Shown piece after piece: positions 9,708-21,664 of a DNA stretch of 64,000 bases (its first letter is position 1; every line of letters starts with the position of its first letter). The DNA is taken from positions 48,798,692 through 48,862,691 of the forward strand of contig CM039462.1 in NCBI GenBank assembly GCA_022414725.1. Reading direction: 5' to 3'. Both the position numbers and the translations under genes were made by a program. The notes beneath the pieces are model-generated. The model saw only the letters and a list, made by a program, of their open reading frames with translations, did no database searches and was not told where the DNA came from. The stretch is from Microglena sp. YARC (taxonomy: Eukaryota > Chlorophyta > Chlorophyceae > Chlamydomonadales > Chlamydomonadaceae).

Positions 9708-10100
9708 ACCATTTTTTTTTGGTTACATGTATTCTAGAATTTTGGTTACATGTATTCTGGAATTTTTGGTTACATTTTAGGGTTTCTTTGGTTACATTTA
9801 GAGTTTCTTTAAGTTATCATTGATTGGCATTAGGTTCCTATTCCCGGATCGGGTTTTCTATACCGTTGTTACCCGACTTTGATATTTAGTTGTCCTCTTA
9901 TATCCACTTGGCAAATTTTGGTTCTTTGCCTTTGCTTCATACCTTCCCTTACACCCTTCGGGTTTCATTTGAAGTTTCTCTCGATTTTTTTTTCCGGAGT
10001 TCTTTGATTTTTTTTTTTTTAATTTGTTACATATAGTTCTATGTCACCAGTGCCATAGGTGGAGTAGTACTATTGTATGTCACCTGTGTCATAGGTGGAG
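9708..10100 (+). other. Copia1 3' untranslated region and polypurine tract
   Basis: AT-rich, with three imperfect copies of a GGTTACATGTATTCT-type unit (9720-9800) and a two-fold repeat containing CATAGGTGGAGTA (about 10043-10103). The second AGGTGGAG immediately precedes the right LTR and is the likely plus-strand primer tract. No gene. Confidence 0.6.
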
Positions 10101-10424
10101 TATCAGCATGTATAGCGGTGCTCTCACGCGTTTTATGACTTGGTGACTACTTATGTACTCCCTTAGAACTATCGGCTCTCCTGAGCCAGCTTCCAGTGGG
10201 ACTGAGTCATCTTGAGATGACTCAGTGGCAGCTTCCTGTCACCTACGTCTCCGGTCTGATCTGTACCCTGTTAGGTTCCTGTCTACCGCCTCCTTTCACC
10301 ACAGGTGCCCCTTTATGGGTCTCCTGTGTCTGTAACGTTATCCTTGTCTCCGTGTATAGATTGGTGCGTCTGTTCCGCTGCTTTAATCTACTGTCCACTC
10401 TACCGGAGTGATTTCAAGCTGATA
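10101..10424 (+). repeat. 3' LTR of Copia1
   Basis: Matches the left LTR over essentially its whole length, including the TGASTCA hairpin at 10201-10226. It ends AAGCTGATA at 10424. The near identity suggests a recent insertion if the internal frameshifts are partly sequencing errors. Confidence 0.88.
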
Positions 10425-11100
10425 AGGTAGTGCGAGGAAGTTCTAAATCAATGATGTATTACGCACCACCTTGTGAGGTAGGTCTCGGATGTGATAATTG
10501 GGCATCCCAGGTTTCTCACTCTCATCCCACGAGGAGGACATCCAAGACCTTTCACCCAGAGCCCTAAACCATAGACCCACCCCTCTAAACCTTAAGCTCT
10601 GAAGCCTAAAGACTGAACTCAGATCAATAAATACCACGCAAACAAATAACACTCAAATTCAAAACACTTGAATACATACCACTAAATTAAGCACCACTCA
10701 CATAGATACCAAATAAGGCGAGATGTATTTTTAAATAATTTACTTTCTGATATGTTTTCCTGTTTTAATTAAGCGATTAGAGACTGTCTAGAATTTCATC
10801 CTTGTATGCAACATATTTTTCGAACCTCGTCGTATAACGTACATTCTAATATGAAATGCATTTCATCTTCTATCACTCTTCTACCGTTACTCACCCTATC
10901 ACGGCACCTGCAAATTCTGCCAGAACGAAACTAACTCAGCAACTATTTTCTGATTCAACATTGAAGTTGTTAGCTCGAAGATGTAGTCTTGCTATGCATG
11001 TTATATCATCCCTATATACCGCTATATATTACCGTGTATAACTGATTAAGTTAGTGAATGTGGAACTATGATTCCTATCCACTGACATCATCCAATTCGC
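10425..11100. other. Unassigned flank of Copia1
   Basis: Single-copy-looking AT-rich DNA. I recognise no domain in any frame, no RNA gene and no repeat. Several short frames on the plus strand lack coding character. Confidence 0.5.
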
Positions 11101-11806
11101 ATTACATTACATTACATGTTAAAGTCTACTTGACACCGCGAGGGTGTATGAGACTCTGTGCTTTAAACAAAAAGAAAAAGCACCCACAAAGCAAAAAACC
11201 CCATTACATCAGGGGTGTGTCGAGGACAAACAAACCAAACTCCCAACCACCGTTTTGGTGGCGTAGGTATTAAACCCCTTAGAGCAGGACCCAGATCTCA
11301 ACCACTTACAGTGGCGGAGGAAAGAAGCTAACAAATGAGAAGTCTCAAGAAGAAAAAAAAGGGATAATAAATTACGGTGCCACTAAGCAGTCCAGGGCTT
11401 CCTGTCTTGCTCTTCTACAAGTAGAAAGATAGTCGGCTAGGTTGCTCCAAAAAGACTTAGTGCCATTTCCATTCATAAAGGTTCTGAATGTGGAATCGCA
11501 GAATTCCACATTCCATACGGTTAAGTCGGTATCCTCATGGACATGCCTATAAATATCTGTAAACAGATTCTGGTAGCGGAGGCGAATATCATTATAAAAA
11601 GGGCACTCAAACATATGCATTTCATCCTCAGTTTTTTGGAACCCACACATTTGACAGTGTCTCATTGAGCGAGGGATGTGTGCTCTATCCACCACCCTCA
11701 TTCTTTCTGTGTTCAGCCAATGGGAACCCATTCTAAACTGTGCTATAGAACGAATCTGATCCTGCTTATGTAAGGCGGATGTAAAGGGAATCAAGCCATT
11801 CTCATC
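11101..11806 (-). mobile_element. LINE 3' fragment (copy L2)
   Basis: Begins with an (ATTAC)n run (the reverse complement of the TGTAA tail), then the conserved 3' UTR, then the C-terminal coding region 11372-11794 with SIAQFRMGSHWLNTERMR and HCQMCGFQK. It is cut at the 5' side (11806), before the reverse transcriptase. CGCAT on both sides is a possible 5-bp target duplication but overlaps the tail, so it is ambiguous. Confidence 0.88.
11372..11794 (-). pseudogene. LINE C-terminal zinc-tail domain (copy L2)
   Basis: 140 residues almost identical to the C-terminus of copy L1, including HCQMCGFQKTEDEMHMFECP. No polymerase domain remains, so this is a dead fragment. Confidence 0.8.
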
Positions 11807-13130
11807 GCATACGTAATAGTTTTAATATCGACTCCTTGGTTACTATACTATACTACCGCATGCGCCTGACGTGTTGGCGAAAAATGCGTTTGGCAGAGAA
11901 TCCCCCGAAGGCCTCATTTTTAACCACTTAATTTGGCATCTTTTCGAATCTGGGGCCAGGCTGGGGACCTCCATTACGTACTTGGCGGAATCCTTAAATT
12001 GTTTTATTTCCCATCCAAACCAGATTCAAGTGCGACTCAAAAGGAGATACTGAGAAGCCCAGAGCTGTCTGCAAAACATGTAGCAATCCTATGCAGAGTG
12101 TGGTGTGGCAGCATTTATACCAACCATGCTTATTCTGCCAGACCGAGCGATTCAAACCAGATCCAAGTGTGACTCAAAAGGAAACACTGAGCAGCCCAGA
12201 GTTGGCTGGAAACAAATGCAACAAACAAATCCAATCTAGAGTGTGGTTTGGTAGTCTTAATTCCACCATATACCAACCACGCTTATTATGCGTGCAAAAT
12301 GCATGGCAGCTTCTAGCCAATATTTGGAGCTGCCTAGATTTTGCTACATGCAGCAAAAAAAAAGAAGCAATAGTCAGCAAACGGTGAGCCCAAGGCCGAT
12401 AGACCGAGCAATTAAACCCAGTCAAACCCTGATTGTTGCCCGTTTCTTAGCTTACAATAGAGGGCGCTCCACTCACAAGATAACTTTCATCCAGTACTAA
12501 CTCCCGAGCGGAGCTCCCAACATCCCATCACGTACATAGATAACCATGCTTGCGCCTGTATATTTCTAGCTATGATGCATGCTTTTACACTGTTTTCGTT
12601 GACCTCAGCTTGATTGCAGGCTCGACCTTAATTATTTCAGATGTTCTCAGAACTTCCGTCCAAAGCGCAGTAGCTACCATGAGCAGAGTTGAACATGCTC
12701 TCAGGGCCGCAAATGCATCGGGTACATGCAGACGCAACCCTATTAGAGGCAGCAGCTAGTTGTAGCACTCGCCATGATCAGTGAGCCCTCGAAGAGGCAG
12801 CTGTATCTGATCGCTAAGATAAGCTCTGATGACAGAGAACCTCTGGTGCTAGCACAGCGACGGCATTCTTAAGAAAGCACTGTGAAAAGTGCACAAATCG
12901 GAAGTGGTCTGGTGGCGCTGATTATCAACAGCTGCCCCCTAGCCTAGCTGATACGATGTTAGAGTTAGAAAAAGTACGAGAGACTCACAAGCGTTCCCAT
13001 GAATGTTGCAGGAAGCACCAATGGAACGGGGTCCGGCACGCCCGAGGGACAAAACCAAGGGACCAACACACTCGGGGAGGGGAACCTGACAGGAGGTAAG
13101 ACAGCGACCTCGGGAGACGGGGAGTCTAGT
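11807..13130. other. Unassigned region with one two-copy repeat
   Basis: No gene is supported. Two imperfect tandem copies of a ~135-150-base unit lie at about 12017-12150 and 12155-12290, sharing CCAGATYCAAGTGYGACTC, AGAGTGTGGT and TACCAACCAYGCTTATT. The rest shows no domain and no RNA gene. Confidence 0.5.
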
Positions 13131-13311
13131 CAGTGTGTGAGTGGGTTATGAGGGTGGTGGTGGTGGTGTGTGTGGTGGTGGTGGGGTGGTGGGGGTGGGG
13201 GTGGGGGTGGGGGGGGGAAGAGGGTGGGGGGCAGGATCTCCATCACAGTGCAGGATAGCGACGGGGAGTCTAGCCAGTGTGGGTGTGGGGGGTTACAAGG
13301 GTGGTGGTGGT

Positions 13312-13356
<45 letters not shown>

Positions 13357-13440
13357 GTTCTCCATCACAGTACAGGATAGCGACGGGGAGTCTAGCCTGT
13401 GTGTGTGTGGGTTGCGAGGGTGGTGGTAGTGGTGGTGGTT
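13131..13440 (+). repeat. Minisatellite A (CACAGTRCAGGATAGCGAC unit), left outer copy
   Basis: About three units of a ~110-130-base repeat. Each unit carries TCTCCATCACAGTRCAGG, GATAGCGACGGGGAGTCTAG and a GT/GGT-rich filler with long G runs. The same unit appears reverse-complemented at 22890-23735 and 27240-27700, so it belongs to a family shared across this territory. Confidence 0.85.
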
Positions 13441-13479
13441 ACCATTGGATGGAGCTACCGGTATGAAGGTGTGAAATGC

Positions 13480-13965
13480 AAATTTAATTCCAAATCCCAA
13501 GTGAATTACCTGAAGGGTCCATCATGCATTTAGTATGGATCGGTGTTGAGCTTGAGGTTTTCTAGTTGTCAAATTCGGAGACACCAACGAAAATCGAGTC
13601 ACTGAATTGAATTGGACTCGGACTATACATATACATATGCATGAACACGGCTCGGGTTCAACCTAGTAGTATGTGGGGGTGTAGTTGAGAACTCAAATTG
13701 AAATCCAAATTCAAATTTAAATTCAAATCAAAGTTCAAATACCTGACACTGGAGTATCCGCCATGAATATAAAGACGTCTGGGAAAGTTTGTTCTGTCAT
13801 TGTGCCTATCTCCAGTTTCAACTACCACAAATTCAAATTCAAATTCAAATTTAATAACCTGACATTGGAGTGTACGCCATGAATATCAAGACAACTGGGG
13901 AAGGTGATTACCCTGTCCCTTTCTCAAGTTTCAACTGGCCCCCCATGACTTGACTTCAGAGCCAG
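13480..13965 (+). repeat. AAATTCAAATTC block, left arm of the inverted duplication
   Basis: Two copies of a ~125-base unit, each with CCTGACAYTGGAGT, CGCCATGAATATMAAGAC and an AAATTCAAATTC run. The reverse complement, including the single-copy bridge GACTTCAGAGCCAGGTGGTC (about 13948-13967), is present at about 25925-26380. No coding potential. Confidence 0.75.
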
Positions 13966-13969
13966 GTGG

Positions 13970-13978
13970 TCAGCCTGA

Positions 13979-14029
<51 letters not shown>

Positions 14030-14250
14030 TGGGTAGGTTAGGGGGGTGCATGTGTGTCTGTACATGTGAGTGCATGTGAGTGTATGTGTGTATGCTTGCT
14101 GAGTGTAGCCAGTGTGTGTCAGTGTATCTAGTCTCTGTGCATGCATTCCAGCCAGTAGGTGGATGCATGCATGGGTTGGACTGTTGGCTGGATAGGTAAG
14201 TCTGAAGGGCATGGAGCATTGAGTGCCCCAGGGCATGGGTGATACTTGAA

Positions 14251-14284
<34 letters not shown>

Positions 14285-14289
14285 TGTGC

Positions 14290-14325
<36 letters not shown>

Positions 14326-14424
14326 TGTGGGGTGTGTGTGTGTGGGGGGGGGGGGGGGTGTAGATAAGGAGGGTGCATGTGTGTGTCTGTGTGTGTGCGT
14401 GTGTGTGCGTCTGTGTGTGTGTGT

Positions 14425-14458
<34 letters not shown>

Positions 14459-14759
14459 AGGTTAGGAGGGTGCATGTGTGTGTGTCTGTGTGTGTGCGTG
14501 TGTGTGCGTGTGTGTGTGTGCGTGTATGTGTGTGGGGTGGGTGGGTGGGTGGGTGGTAGGTTAGGGGGGATGCATGTGTGTGTCTGTGCATGTGACAGTA
14601 TATGCTTGCTAAGTCTCACCAGTTTGTGTATGTGTATCTAGTCTGTGTGCGTGCATTCCAGACATTGGGTGGATGCATGCATGGGTTGGAATGTTGGATG
14701 GATAGGTAAGTCTGAAGGGCATGGAGCATCGAGTGCCCCAGGGCATGGGTGATACTTGA

Positions 14760-14790
<31 letters not shown>
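13970..14790 (+). repeat. (TG)n/(G)n block with an internal tandem duplication
   Basis: Long TG and G runs. A ~135-base segment with GGTGGATGCATGCATGGGTT, GGATAGGTAAGTCTGAAGGG and GAGTGCCCCAGGGCATGGGT appears twice (about 14135-14265 and 14625-14762). The right arm (25685-25950) has a single reverse-complement copy, so the left arm was enlarged by duplication. The alternating purine-pyrimidine runs can adopt Z-DNA. Confidence 0.85.
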
Positions 14791-14794
<4 letters not shown>

Positions 14795-15510
14795 TACCTG
14801 AAGTGCAGCGGAGAGTTGCCAAAGACATTTAAACTGCCCGAACAATATGTCGAACAATATGTCGAACTTATTGCTAAGAAGCGGTGCTTTCCAGGTTTTG
14901 ACCGTTCCGTGTTCTCTGGTGCAGGTGGAGAACGTTGCACGTGAGACTTCGTCGGGCCTGCTGTGCCAAATTTTCATTTTCGTACCGCTACGGGCGGTAC
15001 AATTTGGAGTTCATTCATCATGTAGCTGATGATGAATAAATCTTGGCTTTATTCAACCTCCTCCTCCTCCTCCTCGTCTTCCTCCCCCCTCCCCCCCCCC
15101 TGGCAATTTGCTGTGCCCACCGCTTCGCATGTAACCGCCGCGCTTTGGAAGCTGCTACCGTTTCTTCCCCTCGTCTCTCTTCTACCACTTCCTCTCGCCC
15201 CCTTAGCCCTCTCCGTTGCAGTCCGAGGAGCGTAAGCACTTCAAATGACCGATCCCATCTCGAATCGGTAATCAAGATTCTGTGAACACTTCGAACCCTG
15301 GATGGTGCACTGCTTGGAAGGTGACAGATCCCCTCAGCCTCGAATGCGCAGCCCTCCCGCCCTGGTGTTGCATGGGATTCATGAGTTTTTGGTGAAGGGA
15401 GATGTAGCCAGGCTGGAAGCATCTGATCTGGATGCTCTGCCACACTATCAAAAGGAGTCAGCCGTATCGTTCCTACATGAGATGTTATTGAGTGCATGTG
15501 GGCTGTGATT
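14791..15510 (+). other. Less repetitive link inside the left arm
   Basis: Moderate-complexity DNA with ATTTTCATTTTCGTACCGC and CGATCCCATCTCGAATCGGT. The same sequences are found reverse-complemented at 24800-25640. I find no domain in any frame, and the paired copy does not preserve a common reading frame, which argues against a gene. Confidence 0.6.
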
Positions 15511-15579
15511 CTGTAGATGTGGGTGGGAGGGAGGGTGGGGTGTTATGGGTGTGGGGATGACTGGGATAGTGTGGAGAAG

Positions 15580-15585
15580 GATTGT

Positions 15586-15616
<31 letters not shown>

Positions 15617-18600
15617 CGTGTGTGTGTGTGTGGGGGGGGGGGGGGGGTGTAAGGGAAGGTATGTGTGTATTTAAGGACGTGTGTGTGTTTGTATGCTCCA
15701 TGTAAGTAGTGGTTTAGGGGAATACTTCCATTATTGTATGTAGGGGGGGGGGGGGGGGGGGGGAGCTGGCATGAAAATCATGTGCACGGGCAGTGGTGGC
15801 GCATGTGGACTGTGTGTGTATGGGTATGTAGGGCATGTGAGTTGGTGTGTTCGGTCTGAAGCTTGCTTAGGAATCATTAGTTTTGTAAGTGGTGGCGCAT
15901 GTGGACTGTTTAGGGTTTGCGTGTGTGTGTATAGGGCATGTGGGTTAGTGTGTTTGGTCCGGAGCTTGCATGGGAATCATTTGTTTGGTAAGTGGTGGCG
16001 CATGTAAACTGTGTGTGTTTGTGTGTGAGTGTGTTCAAGTCATGTGGGTTGGTGATTTTGGTCTGGAGCTTGCATGGGAATCATGTGTGTGGGCATTGGT
16101 GGCGCACGTGGACTGTGTGTGCATGTGTGTGCAGGGCCTGTGGGTTGGTGTGTTGGTCTTGAGCTTGTATGGGAAACATGTGCGGTGGTGGCGCATGTGA
16201 ACTGTGTTGTGTGTGTGTGTATAGGGCATGTGGGTTGGTGTGTTTGGTCTGGAGCTTGCATCAGAATCATGTGCGTGGGCGGTGGTGGCGCATGTGGCCC
16301 TTGTGTGTCGGGCATGTAGGTTGGTGAGTTTGGTCTGGAGCTTGCATGCGAATCATGTGCGCGGGCAGTGGTGGCGCATGTGGCCCTTGTGTGTGTGCGT
16401 GTGTGTGTAGTGAGTGTGAGTTGGTGTGTTTGGTCTGGAGCTTGCATGGGAATCATGTGCGTGGGCAGTGGTGGCGCATGTGGACTGTGTGCATGTGTAT
16501 AGGGTATGTGGGTTGATGTGTGTGGTCTGGAGCTTGCATTGGAATCATGTGTGTGGGCAGTGGTGGGGCATGTAAACTGTTTGTTTGTGTGTGTAGGTCA
16601 TGGGAGCTGGTGTGTTTTGTCTGGAGCTTGCATGGAAATCATGTGCATGGGCAGTGGTGGCGCATGTGGACTGTGTTTGTGTGTGTGTTTAGTGCATGGG
16701 AGCTGGTGTGTTTCGTCTGGAGCTTGCATGGGAAACATGTACATGATCTGGAGCTTGCATGTGAATCATGTGTGTGAGCAGTGGTGGCGCATGTGGACTG
16801 TGTTTGTGTGTGTGAGTGTGTGTCTAGTGCATGTGAGTTGGTGTTTCGGTCTGGAGCTTGTATGGGAAACATGCGCATAAACTGGAGCTTGCATGGGAAT
16901 CATGTGCATGGGCGGTGGTGGCGCATGTTGACTGTGTTGTTTGTTTGTGTGTCTAGTACATGTGGGTTAGTGTGTTCGGTATGGAGCTGGCATGGAAATC
17001 ATGTGTGTGGGCAGTGGTGGCTCATGTGGACTGTGTGTGTGTGACTAGTGAATGTGAGTTGGTGTGTTTGGTCTCAAGCTCACATGGAAATCATGTGCGT
17101 GGGCAGTGGTGGCGCATGTGGACTGTGCGTGCGTGTGAATGTAGTGAATGTAAGTTGGTGTGTTTGGTCTCGACCTTGCATGGGATCATGTGTGTGGGCA
17201 GTGGTGGCGCATGTGGACCGTGTTTGTGTGCATGTGTGTGTAGGGCATGTGAGTTGGTATGTTTGGTCTAGAGCTTGCCTCGATATCATATGCGTGGGCA
17301 GTTGTGGTGCATGTGGACTGTGTGTGTATAGTGAATGTTAGTTGGTGTGTTTCGTCTGGAGCTTGCATGGGAATCATGTGCGCTGGCAGTGGTGGCCCAT
17401 GTGGACTTGTATGCGTGCGTGTGTGTGTGTAGGGCATGTAGGTCTGTGTGTTTGGTTTGGACCTTGAATCGAAATCATGTGCGTGGGCTATTGTGGCGCA
17501 TGAAGACTCTGCTTGTGTGTTTGTATGTTAATGTGAGTTGGTGTGTTTGGTCTGGAGCTTGCATGGGAATCATGTGTGTGGGCAGTGGTGGCGCATGTGG
17601 CCCTTTTGTGTGTGTGCGTGTATGGCATGTAGGTCGGTGCGTTTGGTCTGGAGCTTGCATGGGAATCATGTGTGTGGGCAGTGGTGGCGCATGTGGCCCT
17701 TTTGTGTGTGTGCGTGTATGGCATGTAGGTCGGTGCGTTTGGTCTGGAGCTTGCATGGGAATCATGTGTGTGGGCGGTGGTGGCGCATGTGGCCCTTTTG
17801 TGTGTGTTCGTGTATGGCATGTAGGTCGGGGCGTTTGGTCTGGAGCTTGCATGGGAATCATGTGTGTGGGCAGTGGTGGCGCATGTGGCCCTTTTGTGTG
17901 TGAGCGTGTAAAGTATGTAGGTCGGTGCGTTTGGTCTGGAGCTTGCATGGGAATCATGTGTGTGGGCAGTGGTGGCGCATGTGGCCCTTTTGTGTGTGTG
18001 CGTGTATGGCATGTAGGTCGGTGCGTTTGGTCTGGAGCTTGCATGGGAATCATGTGTGTGGGCAGTGGTGGCACATGAGGACTGTGTGTGTGTGTGTGTA
18101 GGGTATGTGGGTTGGTGTGTGTGGTCTGGAGCTTGCATTAGAATCATGTACGTGGGCAGTGGTGGCGCATGTGGACTGTTTGTGTGTGTGCGTGTGTGTA
18201 ATGAATGTTAGTTGGTGTGTTTGGTCTGGAGCATGCATGGGAATCATGTGCGTGGGTGGTGGTGGCGCATGTGGTCTATGTCTGTGTGTGTGTTTGTGTG
18301 TAGTGAATGTGAACTGGTGTGTTTGGTCTGGAACTTGCATGGGAATCATGTGTGTGGGCAGTGGTGGCACATGTTGACTGTGTTTGTGCGTGTGTGTGTG
18401 CGTGTGTGTAGTAAATGTGAGTTGGTGTGTTTGGTCTGGAGCTTGCATGGGAATCATGTGTGTGAGCAGTGGTAGCGCATGCGGCCCTTTTGTGTGTGTG
18501 TGAGTAGTAAATGTGAGTTGGTGTGTTTGGTCTGGAGCTTGCAAGGGAATCATGTGCTTGGGTAGTGGTGGTGCATGTGGACTATGCGCGTGTGTATATC

Positions 18601-18693
18601 ATGTGCTAGGGTATGTGTGTGGGTGTGTTTGGTCTGGAGCTTGCATGGGAATCATGTGGGTGGGCAGTGGTGGCGCATGTGGACTGTATTTGT

Positions 18694-18728
<35 letters not shown>

Positions 18729-20960
18729 TATGTGTGTGTGTGTAGGGCATGTCGGTTGGTGTGTTTGGTCAGAAGCTTGCATGGGAATCATGTGAGTTGG
18801 CAGTGGTGTCGCATGTGGACTGTGTGTGTGCGTGTGTGTAGGGCATGTGGGTTGGTGTGTTTGGCCTGGAGCTTGCATGGAATTCATGTGCGTGGGCATG
18901 TGTGGACTGCGTGTGTGTGTAAGGCATGTAGGTCAGCGTGTTTGGTCCGGACCCGTGCATGGGAATCATGTACGTGGGCAGTGGTGGAGCATCTGGCCAT
19001 TTTGTGTGTGCGTGTGAGTGTAGTGAATGTGAGTTGGTGTGTTTGGTCTGGAGCTTGCATGGGAATCGTGTGCTTGGGCAGTGGTGGCGCGTGAGGGCTG
19101 TGCGCGTGTGTAGGGTATGTGGGTTGGTGTGTGTGGTCTGGAGCTTGCATGGGAAGCATGTGTGTGGGCAGTGGTGGCGCATGTGGACTGTGTTTGTGTG
19201 TGTAGGGCATGGGAGCTGGTGTGTTTGGTCTGGAGCTTGCATGGAAATCATGTGCCTGGGCAGTGGTGGCGAATGTGGACTGTGTTTGTGTGTGTGTTTA
19301 GTGCATGTTAGTTGGTGTTTCGGTCTGGAGCTTGTATGGGAAACATGTGCATGATCTGGAGCTTGCATGGGAAACATGCGCATGATCTGGAGCTTGCATG
19401 GGAAACATGCGCATGATCTGGAGCTTGCATGGGAAACATGCGCATGATCTGGAGCTTGCATGGGAAACTTGCGCATGATCTGGAGCTTGCATGGGAAACA
19501 TGCGCAAGGTCTGGAGCTTGCATGGGAAACATGCGCATGATCTGGAGCTTGCATGGGAGACATGCGCATGATCTGGAGCTTGCATGGGAATCATGTGTGT
19601 GGGCAGTGGTGGCGCATGTGGACTGTGTTTGTGTGTGTGAGTGTGTGTTTAGTGCATGTGAGTTGGTGTTTCGGTCTGGAGCTTGTATAGGAATCATGTG
19701 TGTGGGCAGTGGTGGCGCATGTAGACTGTGTGTGTTTGCATGTGTCAGTGTAGGGCGTTTGGTTGGTGTGTTTAGTCTCGAATCTTGCATCGGAATCATG
19801 TACGTGGGCAGTGGTGGCGCATGTGGACTGTGTTAGTGTGTGTGTGTGTGTGTAGTGAATGTGAGTTGGTGTGTTTGGTCTGGAGCTTGCATGGGAATCA
19901 TGTGCGTGGGCAGTGGTAGCGCATGTGGACTGTGTGTGCGTGCGTGTGTGTGTAGGGCATGTATGTCTGTGTGTTTGGTCTGGACCTTGCATGGGAATCA
20001 TGTGCGTGGGCAGTGGTGGTGCATGTGGGCTGTGTTTGTGTGCATGTGTGTGCGTGTGTGTAGGGCATGTGGGTTGGTATGTTTGATCTAGAGCTTGCCT
20101 GGATATCATGTGCGTGGGCAGTTGTCGTGCATGTGGACTGTGTGTGAGTAGTGAATGTGAGTTGGTGTGTTTCGTCTGGAGCTTGCATGGGAATCATGTG
20201 CGCAGGCAGTGGTGGCCCATGTGGACTTGTATGCGTGCGTGTGTGTGTGTAGGGCATGTAGGTCTGTGTGTTTGGTCTGGACCTTGAATTGAAATCATGT
20301 GCGTGTAATGTCGGCGCATGTAAACTGTGTTGGTGTGTTTGGTCTGGAGCTTGAATGGGAATCATGTGCGTGGGCAGTGGTGGCGCATGTGGACTGTGTG
20401 CGTGCGTGTGTGCGTAGGGCATGTAGGTCTGTGTGTTTGGTCTGGAGCTTGCATGGGAATCATGTGCGTGGGCAGTGGTGGCGCATGTGGCCCTTGAGTG
20501 TGTTTGTGTGTGTGTTTAGTGCATGTGAGTTTGTGTTTCGGTCTGGAGCTTGTATGGGAAACATTCGCATGATCTGGAGCTTGCATGGGAATCATGTGCA
20601 TGGGCAGTGGTGGCGCATGTCGACTGTGTTGTTTATTTGTTTGTTTCTGTGTCTAGTGCTTGTGGGTTGGTGTGTTCGGTATGGAGCTTGCGTGGGGCTC
20701 ATGTGTGTGGGCAGTGGTGGCGCATGTAGACTGTGTGTGTGTGCATGTGTCAGTATAGGGCATTTGGTTGGTGTGTTTGGTCTCGAATCTTGCATCGGAA
20801 TCATGTACGTGGGCAGTGGTGGCGCATGTGGACTGTGTGTGTGTGTGTAGTGAATGTGAGTTGGTGTGTTTAGTCTGGAGCTTGCATGGGAATTATGTGC
20901 GTGGGCAGTGGTGGCGCATGTAGACTGTGTGTGTGCGCGTTTGTGTGTGTAGGGCAGTAA
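15580..20960 (+). repeat. Minisatellite B array (GGTCTGGAGCTTGCATGGGA units), 5.4 kb
   Basis: More than 45 units of ~90-120 bases. Each has GTTTGGTCTGGAGCTTGCAT, GGGAATCATGTGYGTGGGCA, GTGGTGGCGCATGTGG and a variable TG run. At 17549-18080 the units are nearly identical with a 96-base period. At 19351-19590 there is a nested 31-base array. Frames on both strands are open over long spans, but the proteins are only translated repeats. Confidence 0.92.
19351..19590 (+). repeat. 31-bp subrepeat inside minisatellite B
   Basis: About eight copies of a unit containing ATGATCTGGAGCTTGCATGG at spacing 31 (19351, 19382, 19413, 19444 and on). It is a shortened form of the larger unit, keeping its first third and ending GGAAACATGCGC. 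This is a local expansion within the array. Confidence 0.85.
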
Positions 20961-21125
20961 GGCAACCTCTTCAGTCTAGCTACCATCTTTATCGAAATCA
21001 GCTGTTTGTAAAAGTGTATCCTAGGGCCCAAGCGAAGCTGCTGATCAGCCTCATCCAGTTATAAAACTGCCCAGCTGCTCTGGTGTTGTATGGTCTCAGC
21101 ATTGATTGGCTGAGTATTTAACAAT

Positions 21126-21212
<87 letters not shown>

Positions 21213-21664
21213 TACACTCTTCCAGTTGAGCTACAAGAACGGTGACACAGCGAGCGGCTTCTAACCTTAGTGTTTCTCATGCACACATCTGAGCGCGTCA
21301 CGTGATCTTGCTGCCTAACCACCTTTTTATCTTATGTTGGGGTGTGGGTTCTTCCACGACTTGGCTGAAGCATTTGGTTTTTTTTCTTCTTTGGTCTGCT
21401 TTGGTATGGGTTAATTTCCTGCTTGACCTTGGGTGGCTGTTAATTCATTTTAATGTTTTCATTTTATGAACTTGAACTATTTGATGCCATCCTCTCATTT
21501 CCAATCACGCTACAATACAATATACAATATTGCTAGAGCAGGCCAAGCACGTTGAGGGTCGCCTCCTAGCAGAAAAGGGATTTGGGGAGAATAGATTGGC
21601 TATAATTATAGATTGGCTATTCTGGGCATAATAGCAGGTGATCCAGGATACTGTGCGTTGTTTA
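20961..21664. other. Spacer with (CT)n microsatellite
   Basis: Between the two arms of the inverted duplication. It holds a ~83-base (CT)n run (about 21128-21210) and otherwise unassigned AT-rich DNA. Just right of the CT run, 21211-21240 on the minus strand reads like the 5' half of a tRNA (see findings). No protein gene is supported. Confidence 0.6.

Larger units (their letters stand above)
1456..10424 (+). mobile_element. Ty1/copia LTR retrotransposon (Copia1), disrupted
   Basis: Two direct LTRs (1456-1780 and 10101-10424) enclose gag, protease, integrase, reverse transcriptase and RNase H in that order; integrase before reverse transcriptase defines the copia superfamily. A LINE is inserted at 6074-8100 between integrase and reverse transcriptase. 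Frameshifts occur near 3165, 5450 and 9055-9110, and an in-frame TAG separates gag from protease. A purine tract (AGGTGGAG) lies directly before the right LTR. No 5-bp target duplication is seen (1451-1455 CCACT against 10425-10429 AGGTA), so the ends may have been altered by recombination or deletion. Confidence 0.93.

Noticed and set aside
15770..20850. Long Cys/Val/Gly/Trp-rich and His/Thr/Pro-rich frames on both strands
   Set aside because: Frames follow the minisatellite period; all frames are open and no start or domain is conserved between units.
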